A stretch of DNA of 64,000 nt from Anas platyrhynchos. Lineage: Eukaryota; Chordata; Aves; Anseriformes; Anatidae. The DNA lies in the NCBI RefSeq assembly GCF_047663525.1, contig NC_092601.1, positions 18,313,501 to 18,377,500 on the forward strand. The letters are read 5' to 3'. Shown piece by piece: positions 25,001 to 36,434 of this stretch. Every line of letters starts with the position of its first letter. Positions within the stretch are counted from its first letter, which is position 1. The position numbers were made by a program, and so were the translations under genes. The notes beneath the pieces were generated by a model. The model saw nothing but the letters and a program-made list of their open reading frames with translations. It ran no database searches and was not told where the DNA came from.

Positions 25001-28000
25001 GACAACTTGGTTTATAGCTCTCAAAGATACTGCAGTTGTATTATTATGAAAAGCTGTTAAGAGAGGGCTTGAAGATTTTGGGGAAATGGCATAAGACTGT
25101 TGTTCTTCACATAGTCTGAAGGTTAGAGCAGAAATCTTGGATTGTAAGGAAATGATTAGGGCCTGTTTTGGTCTGACTCCAAGAAAATCTTCAATCCAGG
25201 AGAAGTTTAAATTCACTGCTGTCCAAATTTATGCATCTACAAAGTGAGGGCTGGTAATCCCTGATTCTGTATTAATCTCGCACATAGAATAATCTTGTGT
25301 TGTTTGGTTCAAATTAGAAGCTATCCTTTGATACTAACAGTGTGTTTGTCTCAAAACTCAGAATAGCACAGTTTCCCAATTTGCTTTGAACAATGGTTTC
25401 AGGTGTGAAGCATGACTTGAAACGGGTTATTTTATTAAATACAATCAACTATCTAAGGAGCAATCTTACTCTGTTTCACCTCTCTTGAGGAAACTGCATT
25501 TAGGTTATTCTCCAAGTACGTTACTCTTGGGCCAGAGTTTTTCTCCCCTTAATTCTTCCACTTCTGCTACACTGTGATGGTATGAGACTTCATGTTTCTG
25601 TGAGGACTTTGAAAGCCCCAGGCAAAACATGCTATAGAAACAGAAATACTTGTTTTATTCTCCATCTTTCGGTCACTGTAAGATTCTTCTGGATGTCGTG
25701 TCTATCATCTAGCCTGTGTGCTTGGAATGGTAGTGACTTAGTGCTGATTTGATTGGATGTGATATGCGAGTAGTGAGAAAGTGGACTTATAAATACATGT
25801 CTCTTCTTGTGGATATCTCTTCCTGCAGTTACAGCATGAGGCTTGTCTTATTCTCGCAGTGCAAGCAGTACAACAGATGCTTTTCTGTGATCTCCCATAC
25901 TTGACTTCCTTCCTAGAGATAGCCCTGGCTTTTGGGGTGAGTCCTAGATATTGACTTCTATTCTAAGAGATTAAAGCAGATTAAATATAAAATCTGTGTA
26001 ACACCAACCTGGTGTTGTTCCCCTTAAGCTTTTTTGACCTTTAATTTCTTTTGTGTATTTGTGTTTGTTTTTTTTTTAAGAAATGATAGACAATTAAGTT
26101 AAATCAGTGCCCTTATTTTGTCTTTTCCTAGAATAACTTCTGGGCTCTGAGGCTGTTACTGGATCATCTTTCCTATCAGGAGCATGTTCTCCATGGCACT
26201 GTCAATCTGATTTTGAGAGATCTGAGTCGGCAGAAAGTAACAATGCTAAAACTGTGAGTAAACACTTGCTTCCTGAAATCTGTTTATAAAAATCTTAACA
26301 GCAGTCTCGAAGCAGTAGCATTTAGCAAAGACACAATCCTTAGCTCTTTGAAAATAAGATGCTGGGAATCAATGGGAAACAAGAGACAATAGAACACTTA
26401 CATAAATGATGCATCTGTTTTGAATATTGTGCACGATCCTGATTCCTTTTCTCAAGGTATAGAATGACCTCTGTGAGAGAAATTGGTTAACTTGACTCAA
26501 CCATCTGAGCCTGGGGTTATGATAATGGTCTACAAAGCTTTCTATGCTAAAGGTGACCAGGGAATAATTGTTCACAGATCAAGAATCAGGGGGCTTAAAG
26601 GAAATCTGACGTGGCAAAACAAGATGGATTAAGGTTGTATCACTTGGAGGTGTGAATTTGGATGAGGAGAATGCTGTGGAAACAAAGTATATACGGACTG
26701 AAAAGCAATTAAGCAAATTGCTGTAAGACTCAAGTACGACCAGCGTGGAAATAGCACTCCAGACCTAAGGAGGTAGTTCTTGAGCTGTTGACGATACAAG
26801 TGTACTTAGACAACAATTAATTTCCATCAGATCTGTATGAGCTAGCACTATTCCTTATCTGTTCCTTTAAACAAAAGGTATCTAGCGCATCTCCTTCTGT
26901 GTATCTGGTTTGCAGAAGGCCAAAATAAATATTGCGGTTTTTGTGAAGGGAGGATACTGAGCTAGACGGGCCATTGACCTCACCCAGTGCAGCCATTCAC
27001 GTAGCAATAAAGCTTTGTAGTATTTCTTACACAGTAATGCTTATTGGCCAAGTAAAGGTACATCTGGAATAGCTGCAGCAATCTGAAGTCTCTTTCCCTG
27101 ATGGGGACCCCTATCATGGTGAAATAGTTCCAGCTGGAAAAAGAATGCCTGGTCATGGTATTGCTATGCCTACCTAATAGATATATTGTTAATCAGAAGG
27201 TTTTAAGTGGAAATTGTGATTTTTGCATTCCTATAATGAGATGCTACTACTTTTAAAGCAGATTGAAGTATGAGAAAGTAGCACCAAGAGAAAAGCAATG
27301 CAGATATTGCCATTTGTCTTTGTTGTTGAACAAATATGTTCTGTTTCTTGGTCTTACGTTGTTTAGGTGGCAAAACCTTGGTCCCCAGTATGTGGGTGAA
27401 TTCCTTTGCCTGTTCCTGACTTGCAGGCATAAGAAGATGCAATCTATCGGTCTGTTCGCTCTGAATATAGTTACAGAAAACCTGCATATGTAAGTGTTAA
27501 TCTTTATCATAGCCAAACAGCAAATTATTATACATTGCAACAGTGCTGGTAGCTTTCTCTTAATTGAGATTTAACGCAAAATTAATTACTGTTTTATATA
27601 CTTCCTTATTATTAGCAGCAGTAAAGATACTGAAAGTGGTAGTTTGAGTGGATTTGAAATTGTTCTATGTTCCTGTTGAACTAAATGGCCTTCTAACTTG
27701 CCAGTGCCCTATGTTGTGTCTGCTCTGTGCAACCCTAACCAGTCAAGTTCTGTTAGTTTAATGCCATTGTCATCTCACTTCATTCTATTTAGGTTTATAA
27801 AAACAACAACAAAAACCTTAGTTGGAATTTAGACACTGGACTCTAGGGAGGTATAATGCTGCATAAAACTTCATTTAGAGGAAATAGTTCAAATTAGCTC
27901 AAAATGTACATTGTTGTGTATCTGCCAGAGTACAGTGGGTTTACAGATGTCAACGTTTCTTTTAAACTTGTAAAAGATGTTTCACATGGTGGTGAGGGAG

Positions 28001-29157
28001 TAAATCCCTATTAAAAACTAGACTCAGGAACATCTGGGCACTGTAATGCAAACTGATGACAGGATTAAGTTTGTGCTTGTCGGTCTTATCCTGTTTTTTT
28101 GTTTGTTTTTTGGTTTTTTGTTTTTAAAAGAGAAGATTTGATCAGCAGCACAAAGCTGCTGGAGTGGAAAACAGCTCCGTAAATGTCTGAGTACTATGTT
28201 TAGATTACAAATGAGGATAAAACACTGATAAGTCCCTATGGAGACCACTAGATATTCCTAAATATAATCCTTGCTCTCCTGGGTTGTGCAGGAAAGCATT
28301 AACTTCTATCACCTTACATCTTATGTGTTGACATAATGGTTTTAAAAAGAAATGACTCGATGCTTATATACCAGAAGGCAGAATAACTGCCTGCTCTGAC
28401 ACTTTCAATTCACACGTAGCAGATGGCAGCAGAATAACGTTGAGAATTCACTTTTTAGTAGCTTTCAAGTAAAAATCATGAACATGTGAGTTAACTTACC
28501 TTGTAAAATGCTTTTTCCTTCCCCTCTCTCAAGCCTTTGTATGTATCTTAGGAAATAAAATTCCTAACTTCACTCTGTTGTTAAATATAACTTAGCTCAT
28601 ATAAAAACTTGCGGTTCTAATAAATGCCTCTTCTTATCTCAGATTTTGTGAGGTTTTACAGTACGCTCTAGCAGTAATCCAAGAGAATTTGATGAGATCC
28701 TTTTTGTTATGGTCTATCTTTGTCTTTTTTTTTTACTGTACGTCTGATGCGGGAGTCCTCTCTATTTGGAAGTTGAACTGAATTGTTAGTGTGGCTGAAA
28801 CTGGGGGTAGGTCTGTCCCTATGGAAAATGGATTAAGAATTATATATTTGGATCTGTTTTTAGGTGTCCATGGGCAAAGAACCTTTGCAGATTCTTTCAC
28901 AATGTAGTAAGTATCTCTGTACCTTAGAATTAACAATAAAGCATATAAATGACAAATAAATCATTGATATATGGTGTATTTGATATGTGATAATAGATAA
29001 ATATTTGAAATATTTAGTAATGTCATTTATTGTAAAGTTGACAAATTACTGATGTATGTTATCTTCTTTGTCTGCACAGGGATTAAGGTATCTGCCCCTT
29101 GGCACTGCAGCTCATCGTGAAGTCTCAAAGTTCATAAGCATTTTTGAAAAACTATAA
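16100..29157 (+). CDS. Uncharacterised nuclear-type protein, SIM-like motif plus Cys/His-rich module (19 coding exons, 709 aa)
   Basis: I do not recognise a named gene. Coding exons: 16100-16202, 16450-16579, 16741-16834, 17691-17841, 18232-18394, 18877-19002, 20181-20243, 21609-21731, 22036-22191, 22608-22661, 22915-23132, 23430-23506, 24225-24335, 24885-24971, 25829-25936, 26132-26253, 27367-27489, 28864-28906, 29080-29157. All phases agree. The start was chosen for its Kozak context. Residues 12-19 (VILISDDE) look like a SUMO-interaction motif with a CK2-type serine. Residues 72-124 hold ten Cys and three His, centred on CYCYICD at 98-104 and followed by [11 protein letters not shown], resembling a module I recall from plant RPM1-interacting protein 13 (recalled family pattern, not searched). 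Further Cys pairs lie at 190/192, 201/204 and 422-426. Residues from about 240 to 709 look helical and leucine-rich, perhaps a solenoid. No signal peptide or membrane span is seen. Zinc binding and nuclear location are inferred. Confidence 0.88.
26918..27000 (+). mobile_element. Probable old CR1-like LINE 3' fragment in an intron
   Basis: The stretch reading GGATACTGAGCTAGACGGG, CCATTGACC, ACCCAGTGCAGC matches the consensus pattern of an old sauropsid CR1 tail (usually GGATACTGGGCTAGATGGACC followed by a TCTGACCCAGTATGGC-like end). It lies in the intron between coding exons 16 and 17 of the unnamed gene and is diverged, so it is likely older than the other CR1 pieces here. The outer limits are uncertain. 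Confidence 0.6.
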
Positions 29158-30082
29158 TTTGCCAAAACTTTCAAGCGTTTTTCAACTTGTATTCCCTGGA
29201 TATACCTCTTGCTGGGTTCTTTGTTTTCTGTTTTGTCATCTCTTCCTTCACTTAAAAACATTCACCTAAGAACTGAACAGACAAAACCAAAAATTCTAGA
29301 TTTAGGTGGTGAATAGTGGCTGTATTTCAGCAGATATGTTCTGGAAATGTCCTTTTTTTGAGACATGTGTATTAAGCCCTCATTTAAAGAGGCAAGAGCT
29401 GTATGTTGTAGGAAAAGCTGGCCTACAGAGATGCTGATCTGAGGCGGCGGATGCAAGAGGTATGAGGAGAGAAACACGGACGAAACAGCACCAGAAGTTT
29501 TTGCTTTTGAGTTGCACAATTGTGTAGTTGTGTTCTGGGTGAGAAAGCTGCAGCAGAGCAACTGCTAAGAGAACAGTTAGAAAACCTTCTCCAATGGGGA
29601 AAATTGCCTCTCCACTAGTGTACAACAGCGTACGTTAATGCTGTTTGCACTCCTTGGTTTTCTTTAGTGCATAATTATAAAAATAAACCACTCTTCAGTT
29701 AGTGTGGTTCAGCCTGAACCTTTCTTATTTGCTGCAAGAAATCAGAATCAAAAAAGCCATAGCCTGTTTTTTGTACTTAAAAAAATATATAGTTTTAAGG
29801 TTTTCTAATTGGGGGGGCTTTTTTATATTCTACAATAGCTGGCAAACTGGTGCTGATGGCTGTCTTTTTTTTGAAGTCTGACTACAAGTTTTAAGAAAAC
29901 TTCTTTGAACTGTGAAGGTAGAAATGGAAATATTTCTAGCCTTGTTGTACTGTTCTGATACCTGTCTGCATTGCTTTGGCAGTTGGGACGAAGTTGTTAT
30001 ACTGTATTTTGTTATCCAAAGTGAGTTACGTTATTCAAGTCTTCCACAAAAAATTACACGCATCTAAAATTACTTGAGGTTT

Positions 30083-30088
30083 AATAAA
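30083..30088 (+). promoter_or_regulatory. Poly(A) signal of the 19-exon gene
   Basis: A canonical AATAAA about 0.93 kb after the stop codon, followed within 30-50 bp by GT-rich sequence, which makes 30.10-30.12 kb the likely cleavage region. The 3' UTR from 29,158 is AT-rich. Earlier AATAAA-like words in it (for example AAATAAACC near 29,680) could give shorter ends. Confidence 0.65.
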
Positions 30089-30806
30089 ACTTTTTGTAGA
30101 AATTGCATCATGTTGTCATTTCGGTGAGTTTTTGTTTCTTTGTTTTGCTTGTAAGCAGTTGCTGTGCCTTTATCTTGTGCTGTCAGGGGTCAGTGAAGTC
30201 CCCTGCTGCAGGTGAACGTGGTTCTGTTGGATGGTGGCAGGGGTGGCCACGTGGTGTTTTCTGGCCTGGGCCCGTGTGGCATGGTCTTTCATCCTGGTTT
30301 CTAAGAGAGGTGGTTTTTTTTTTGCTTATTCTTAGTGCTGTGATCTTTCTCACCCCATCTACATGAGTAGAAGGCCTCCATTCCTCGTGTAACAGAGGTG
30401 AGGAAGGAGACTGCAATCACTAAGCTTCTTTTTAGTCCTCACACAAGGTGTTTGGGCTCTCTGCAGCACCCTGCTCTACAAGCCTTCCTTTCCAGCCTGC
30501 GGCGGGGCTGGGCAGCCTGCGTGGCGTTGCTCACGCCTTGTTTCACTTCTCTGCAGATGTAAAAAGACAAGGGCAAAGCCAAGTAAGCCATTGCAGCTTG
30601 AAGTGTGTGGGCTCCTCGGTGCCATCCTTTTGGTGCCTGGAGCAGGGCCAGGCAGGGGAGGGAGTGGGAGCAGGTGAGGGCAGCGCTTTCTTACCCTGCA
30701 CAGTCTGCATTTACCATCACAGGGAAGGGCAGGAACTGCTTCCACTGCAGTAAGTAAATAGCATGTCTATTCATTATTTATCTGCAGCTGAATTTTAATG
30801 AATTAG

Positions 30807-30972
30807 AGCAGCAATGAGTAAAGCCCTTATAGCAAGGATTATACTACAGATAATGATATAATCTTTTATGTATGAGAAAATGACTTTCTCTGCAGATTAG
30901 CACTTGACTTTGTAATAACTGTACCTGTCTATCCAAGCCATGCCCAATCAACCACAGTAGAAAACATCTTCC
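30807..30972 (+). repeat. Duplicated non-coding element, copy A
   Basis: This segment aligns, in the same orientation, with 33,655-33,847. Shared landmarks in order are AGCAGCAA, GATAATGATA, TCTTTTA-GTATG-GAAAAT, CTTTCTCTG-AGATT-GCACTT, TAATAACTGT, ATGCCCAATCAACCA and ACATCTTC. Identity over the aligned part is high by eye, with copy B carrying about 35 extra bases in the middle. It matches no repeat family I know. Confidence 0.85.
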
Positions 30973-33346
30973 CAGTACCCTGAGACAGACTAGTGTAACC
31001 TCAAAGGTAAATTGAAGGCTTTTTTTTTCCCTGCTTTGCTCCAGGTATAATTGAGATGAACAGAGCTCATTAAAAATTGAAATCTATACTTCAGAGTAGA
31101 AAATATGCATCTAAAGCTCTCTGATCCAGATATTGTATTTTAGCAAACAGAACTCTGCTGTTTTAGCAAGAGTACGTACAGCTGATACTGCCAAACACTA
31201 AGTAGAACACTTGCAAGTAAGTACATGCATTGAAGATAAAACTTTGTCTGGAACTAATGAAATTGTTTGAGATTCATAATGTCTGGGAAGGGAATGCCAT
31301 CATTCAGCCTGGGATTGTAAGGTGTATGTGTGTGCTTGGTTGTGATCAGCAGAGCTCTGTTGAGTTTGTCAGAGTAAGATTTCTAAAATACAGGGCTAAT
31401 AAACTAATTGTTTAAAAACTTGTCCTCTAGTGTAATATTTAAGGGGAGGAAAAAAAATTATCTTGTGCTAGCCATCCTTGTGTGGCTCTTACTTCTGCTC
31501 TGGGGCAAATCCTAAGCTCCCACAGCATGGTTGGGATATTTCTAGATCTGAACAGAAAATACCACCTGGGACCCCACCACCTCAAGCCTGACATGAATAA
31601 CTTCACACTCAGGGTGGATTTGTATGAGAAAAGGGCAAATAGGCGAGTTCATGGCCAAGGAGACAGTGGAGCAGTGTGGGTGAGGGCACAGGACCACCCC
31701 CACGTGCGTTGCCTTGTCCCCCCTCTGCTTCCCAGCCTTGTCTCTGCTCAGTGGGCTGGGAGAGAGCTGCTGCTGTTTCTGCCAAGGACACTAATTAACC
31801 TGCTAAATGAGTCTATCCCTTCAGAGTGTGTACCGGAGAACTGAGTTATCTAAAATACCGTTCCACTGAGAGCCTTAATTAGCAGCGTGTGCTGAGGGCA
31901 GACCCCTGCTTTCTGGGGGGTGGATGGGGGCCGGTGCCTTGCTGCTGTTGTGGGGTCTCACCCTCAAATGCTGTGCTCAGCATGTGCTGTCCTCCCTTGG
32001 GTGCTCGTGCAGTACCCAGCTCTGTTTGACAGGCACAGCATCTCTTCCCTTCCCTCATCTCCTGGCCTGCACATTTGGGGCTTCAGTCCCAGAAGAAGAC
32101 AAAACCAGCTGGCAGCTAAATCTGGTTGCTGCCACAGTAGTTCCATGTCAAATGTCCTTGCCCACTCTTGCATACCCCACAGCAAGCTGCCTGGCACACC
32201 CCGATGTTCAGAAAGCATCCTGGTGCTGGTCCATCCTAGCACTGACCTCGCGTCTCATGAGATAGATCCCATCCCTGCTGGCTCCTAGCATGAGAGCACA
32301 AAGCTGCCCCTTACCTTCCTGCACCCAAGACACGTTTCTCCAGCCTCCAAACCCTATCTGAGATAAGGGGTTCATGATATTTTCTCCTTTTTTACCCATC
32401 ACCCAGGCTGTGCTGGTGTGGTGTCCTCTGTGTGCAGGCTCCTGCCCACCAGTGCTGGTGCTGCCCACAGATGGCATCCATGACGAAGGGGTGAAGTCAC
32501 TGCTCGGCCACCTCGGGACACCACCGAGGAGTAGCTTTCTCCCAGCTGCCTGCCAGACCAAAAATACTCCATTTTAATAACTGGACTAAGCAAAGTTGTT
32601 TTTTTTTTTTAAAAAAAAAAGCAGCTTGTTGCTGGCTGCCAGATTAACAGATGGCTACAATCATTAATATTGCAAAACTTCAGGAGTTCATAATTCTTTA
32701 ATCTACAAAGCCAGGCAGGGTTGCTAATGCGAGCCCTGCAATCTGCTGCGCGGGGTGGGCACGGCGGGGGCTGCGCAGCTGGGTCCTCAGTGGGTCCTCG
32801 GGGATTTGGCACATGGGGCACTTGTCCTGATCCCAGCCCAAAGCCTACCAAGAAAAGGTACCAGGGTGGCCGTGGCTATAGGAGGGGATGAGCTTCAGGG
32901 CCCCCTCAGCTTTGGGATGGTGTCAATGGCTCCGAAATTCGCTGGGCACTGCCTGTGCCATCCCTGGCAGCTCTGCCCGGCCCCGCTCAGCTGGCACTGC
33001 AGTCAGATTGTGGAAAATCCACAGAAATCCAATAACCCGTCTCCAGTGTCATTTTATCGCTAAACCCCAGCCTTTCCCATAATTGTTTGGAGGCAGCGCT
33101 GGGAGATTACGACTGATGTCAACAGCGAGATAATCTGCGGGCCAGCGCGCCGTATCGCTGACCTCCTTCAGGCGGGTGGTGCCATGTGGAAAAGTCCAGG
33201 CGGTGGCGACCCAAGGAGGCCACCACCACGGAGCTGTTTGCAGACACCCAGTGCTGCTGTCCCAACAAATATGCACGGGCACTGCTGCCCCTGGGCCACC
33301 TCCTCATACTGCTGGCTCCACGTCCCACTGCCAGCCCCTGGTGGCT

Positions 33347-33407
33347 CCATCCATCCATCCATCCATCCATCCATCCATCCATCCATCCATCCATCCACCC
33401 ATCCATC
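33347..33407. repeat. (CCAT)n microsatellite
   Basis: About 15 CCAT units with one CCAC interruption near the end. It creates spurious open frames with Met-Asp-Gly-Trp or Ile-His-Pro-Ser repeats on the two strands. Confidence 0.97.
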
Positions 33408-33654
33408 GCTGGCTGCAGCCCAGCCCCGCTCCCTGCAGCATCCTCTCCTGGGGCAGGGCAGGGGAGCGGTGAGCCCATTAGGAGGCCGGGGGGGCCGTTA
33501 GTGCTATCGATCCTCAGTGGAGGCTGCCCGCAGAGCCTGGGGACGGGCGCCGGCAGCAGCAAAGCTTTTGGGATGGGGCACCCGGGTGGCTGCAGGGGCT
33601 TCTGCGCTGCCAGAGGCATCCGAGGTGCAGCCTTTGTGTAAGAGAGAGAGAGAG

Positions 33655-33847
33655 AGCAGCAAAGAATAAAGTTCTTATCATGAGGATTACGCCATAGATA
33701 ATGATACGGTCTTTTACGTATGGGAAAATTCCTTTCTCTGAAGATTTGCACTTAATTTTATAATAACTGTGCCCAATACTACGTAATAAGTCACTGTCTT
33801 CTAATAGCAGGGATTAGAATCCATGCCCAATCAACCAAACATCTTCT
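33655..33847 (+). repeat. Duplicated non-coding element, copy B
   Basis: Second copy of the element at 30,807-30,972, in direct orientation about 2.85 kb downstream. It begins right after an (AG)n run, shares the ordered landmark words, and contains an extra segment at about 33,781-33,818 that copy A lacks. The region just after it is very AT-rich. Confidence 0.85.
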
Positions 33848-33966
33848 ATAATATATAGTACATGTTAATTATAATATACTTTATGTTTTATTATATTTAT
33901 ATCATTTTATATGCTAAATGGTTTACTATATTTCTAGTGTATATATTTACTTCATATTTTATTATT

Positions 33967-34016
33967 CACAGAATCACAGAAACGTAGGGGTTGGAAGGGA
34001 CTGCAAGAGATCATTG
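33967..34016 (-). mobile_element. CR1 LINE 3' tail fragment
   Basis: On the minus strand it reads as the end of an avian CR1: CAATGATCTCTTGCAG, then CCCTTCCAACCCC, then GTTTCTGTGATTCTGTG. Only about 50 bp remain. It is followed on the plus strand by an (AT)n run at about 34,038-34,054. Confidence 0.85.
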
Positions 34017-34479
34017 TATATATACAAGAGATAATTTTATATATATATATATATGTACGTATTTTTTTATTTTTTTTTTCACCTCCCTTTCCTCAGGCAC
34101 TCAGGCCAATGCAGGGCATTTGCTCCCTGAGCCTCCAGCACACAGGGAACCCCCTCAGTTTGGCAACACCAGGCTCATCGCTTTGGGGTGGAATTGGGCA
34201 GATTTTTTTTTTTTTTTAATGGTTGCTTAATATGGATGGTTTGTTGTTTTGTTTTGCTTTTTGATTTTTTTGATTTTTTTTTTTTTCCTTTGCGGTTTTG
34301 CTTTTACTTCAATTATGGTGATTTTAATCAGTTAACAACACTTAGTGTGGCTTTATCTTTTTCCTCCCTGTAAGTTACACTAATTGCTGCTTTTTAATGC
34401 TCTTGTTGTTCAACGTGTGCATCCCCTGAACTTCACCCTGGCCAAATATTTAGTTTCCAACTGCTCAGCTATTGCAATT

Positions 34480-34583
34480 GTTTTTTTGTTTTTTCTTTTT
34501 TTGTCTTTTTTTTTTTTATTATTATTATTATTTATTTTTTTTCCTTTTTTTTTCCTTTTTTTTTCTTTTTTTTTACTTTTTTA
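34480..34583. repeat. T-rich tract with (TTA)n core
   Basis: About 100 bp of almost pure T with scattered C, G and A, and a short (ATT)n array near 34,516-34,531. It produces a spurious Phe/Tyr-rich open frame. There is no gene evidence. Confidence 0.9.
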
Positions 34584-34784
34584 TAAGCCATTCCCATGTG
34601 CACCCCTGCAAATCCCTGCCCCCTGGCCCCGCCAGCACCAGGAAAGTGGCAAGATAAAGTGGGAAGATGCAAGAAAACCAGGGGCAGCAGCACACAGCCA
34701 CCAGCCAGGAGAAAGCAATGGCGTGGGGCTGGGGTCTGCATTTGGGGGGGGGAAATCCTTGTTGATGGCACCCAGGAAAGCTTT

Positions 34785-34892
34785 GCAAGGATGCAGGCAG
34801 GGATTCAGGCACAGGCATGGGCAGAGGTGCGGGCAGGGATGCAGGCACAGATCCGTGCACAGATAGGAGCAGGGACACGGGCAGGGTTGCAG
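34785..34892. repeat. Degenerate tandem array (GGGCAGGGATGCAGGCACA-like units)
   Basis: Imperfect repeats built from GGCAGGGATGCAGGCAC and CACGGGCAGG-like words, about 10-22 bp each, in GC-rich DNA. The units are too diverged to give a single clear period. Confidence 0.6.
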
Positions 34893-35150
34893 GCACTCCC
34901 TGGGGTGCTGCTATGTCCCAGCACTCATCCCACTCGTGTCCCCCCGGGGCCCATCCAGCCCTTCCAGCACAGCCGAGGCCGGGGTAGCCGCGTTTCAGCA
35001 GCACCGCCGCTGCAGCCCCGGTCCCAGCACGCTGCCTTCGTCCCGGAGCTCACGTTCAGCAGAGCCAAATCCCCCGGGAGCAGCAGGGGGGGAGGACGCT
35101 CTCATTATCCGGCTCTTGCCGTGTCGGAGGCAGCTGGACGGGCCGTGCAT

Positions 35151-35283
35151 TAATAGATTACACAGAGGATTTGGGCTTGCTGACAGCGAGGGCAGCGCTA
35201 GCGGGAGGCGAGGCCAGCGCAGCTTGCCGAGCCGGCGGGGACGGACGCAGCCCCCACTCCTGCTAACACCTTTTCCAGCCGAG
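35151..35283 (+). promoter_or_regulatory. Candidate GNG13 promoter and non-coding first exon
   Basis: A local CpG-rich patch with a clean 5' splice site (CCGAG/GTAGGT) at 35,283-35,284, about 1.15 kb before the GNG13 start codon. A GATTACA-like word at about 35,155-35,161 resembles the GATTA core bound by OTX/CRX homeodomain proteins, which would suit a gene known to act in retinal bipolar and taste cells. Both the exon and its regulation are inferred; no transcript evidence is available. Confidence 0.4.
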
Positions 35284-36434
35284 GTAGGTGGAGAGCTCGG
35301 CCGTGGCCGTGGCACTGGGATGCTGCTGGGATGGCCAGAGTGGGGCTGGGGATGCTTCATCGCCGGGAGAGCTGCCGGAGGGAGCGGGAGCAGCGGGGAG
35401 GCCGGACCGCGGGCGCACAGGGATGCTGGGCGCTGGGTGCTCACCCTCCTCCCGGCCGTGCTGATTATTTTCCCTGTGGATGCTCTGCAGAAGCACGGAG
35501 CTGCTGAGCCCTGCCCTGCACGGGGCTGAGGATGGCTCGGGATGCGGGGTGTCCCCCGTTTGGCCACCCCGGTGCAAAGTGATGCTGCTGGGTGGGCCCG
35601 GTGCTGCTCTGTGCTGGACAGAGCATGGCCCCGGGCTTTGCTGGGGTCACGGGTGGCCACGGGCAGGAGGAGATGTCCCCGTGTGCCACCCATCCCTGGG
35701 ACAGTGTGGGGAGCTGGGGATCACGCGGCTGTGGTCACAGTTTGTGCCCAGTTGGGTGCTGTGCCTCAGTTTCCCCACCATGTCCCCACTATTCGCCGTG
35801 TTGCTGCGGGGTGCTCGGTGCTTTGCTCCCCTCACCCCCACCAGCCCTCCCTGGGGCCACAGGGCCTCCTTCCCTGGTGGATGGTGCCGCTCGGTGCTGC
35901 CCGTGGGGGCTGCTGCAGTTCAGGGGTGAGGCTGGGAGAGGGGGATCTCACCCCAGCCCCAAATATTGGCTTAGGGGCTGCAATACATCCCCACCAAACA
36001 CCCCACTGAGCCTTCACCAGGGTTGTGCAGGGCCAAAATCCCTCCTGCCCCTCTCTCAGGGCCACAGCCAGGCAGGAAAATGCTGCCCCCCACCCCGGAG
36101 AGCCTCTGGTTTGTTATTTACACACACCAACAACCAAATCGCAGTCAAATCCAGCCTGGCTCTCCGGGCAGGCTTTGCATGTGCCCACGGGCTCAGGGTG
36201 GGTACAAGAGCGCGGCACCGGGCACTCACCACCGTGCCCGGCCGTGCCACCGAGGTAAGCAAAACCTCCCAAAATCTCTCGGAGCCACAGGTCCGCAATG
36301 GGTGGGATCGGGAATGTCCCCAGGAGCTCAGGGAGCACGGGGATGGGGCGGGGGGCAGCTGGGGACACAGCACGGACACCCTGCCTTTCAGCCCCCACCG
36401 CCACTGCGCCGAGCCCCCGCCAAGCCCAGGTGCC

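Larger units (their letters stand above)
30125..35150. other. Intergenic DNA between the unnamed gene and GNG13
   Basis: No exon or RNA gene recognised. Open frames over 100 residues (31,482-31,844; 31,920-32,288; 33,119-33,751 on minus) have no domain, and the last is largely produced by the (CCAT)n repeat. What I can support is listed separately: a direct duplication, a microsatellite, a CR1 tail, a T-rich tract and a degenerate tandem array. Confidence 0.6.

Noticed and set aside
33119-33751. Minus-strand open frame with Met-Asp-Gly-Trp repeats
   Set aside because: The repeat is just the (CCAT)n microsatellite read in frame; no domain or conservation is seen.
34472-34657. Phe/Tyr-rich hydrophobic open frame resembling membrane spans
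   Set aside because: It is a translation of the T-rich tract at 34,480-34,583.
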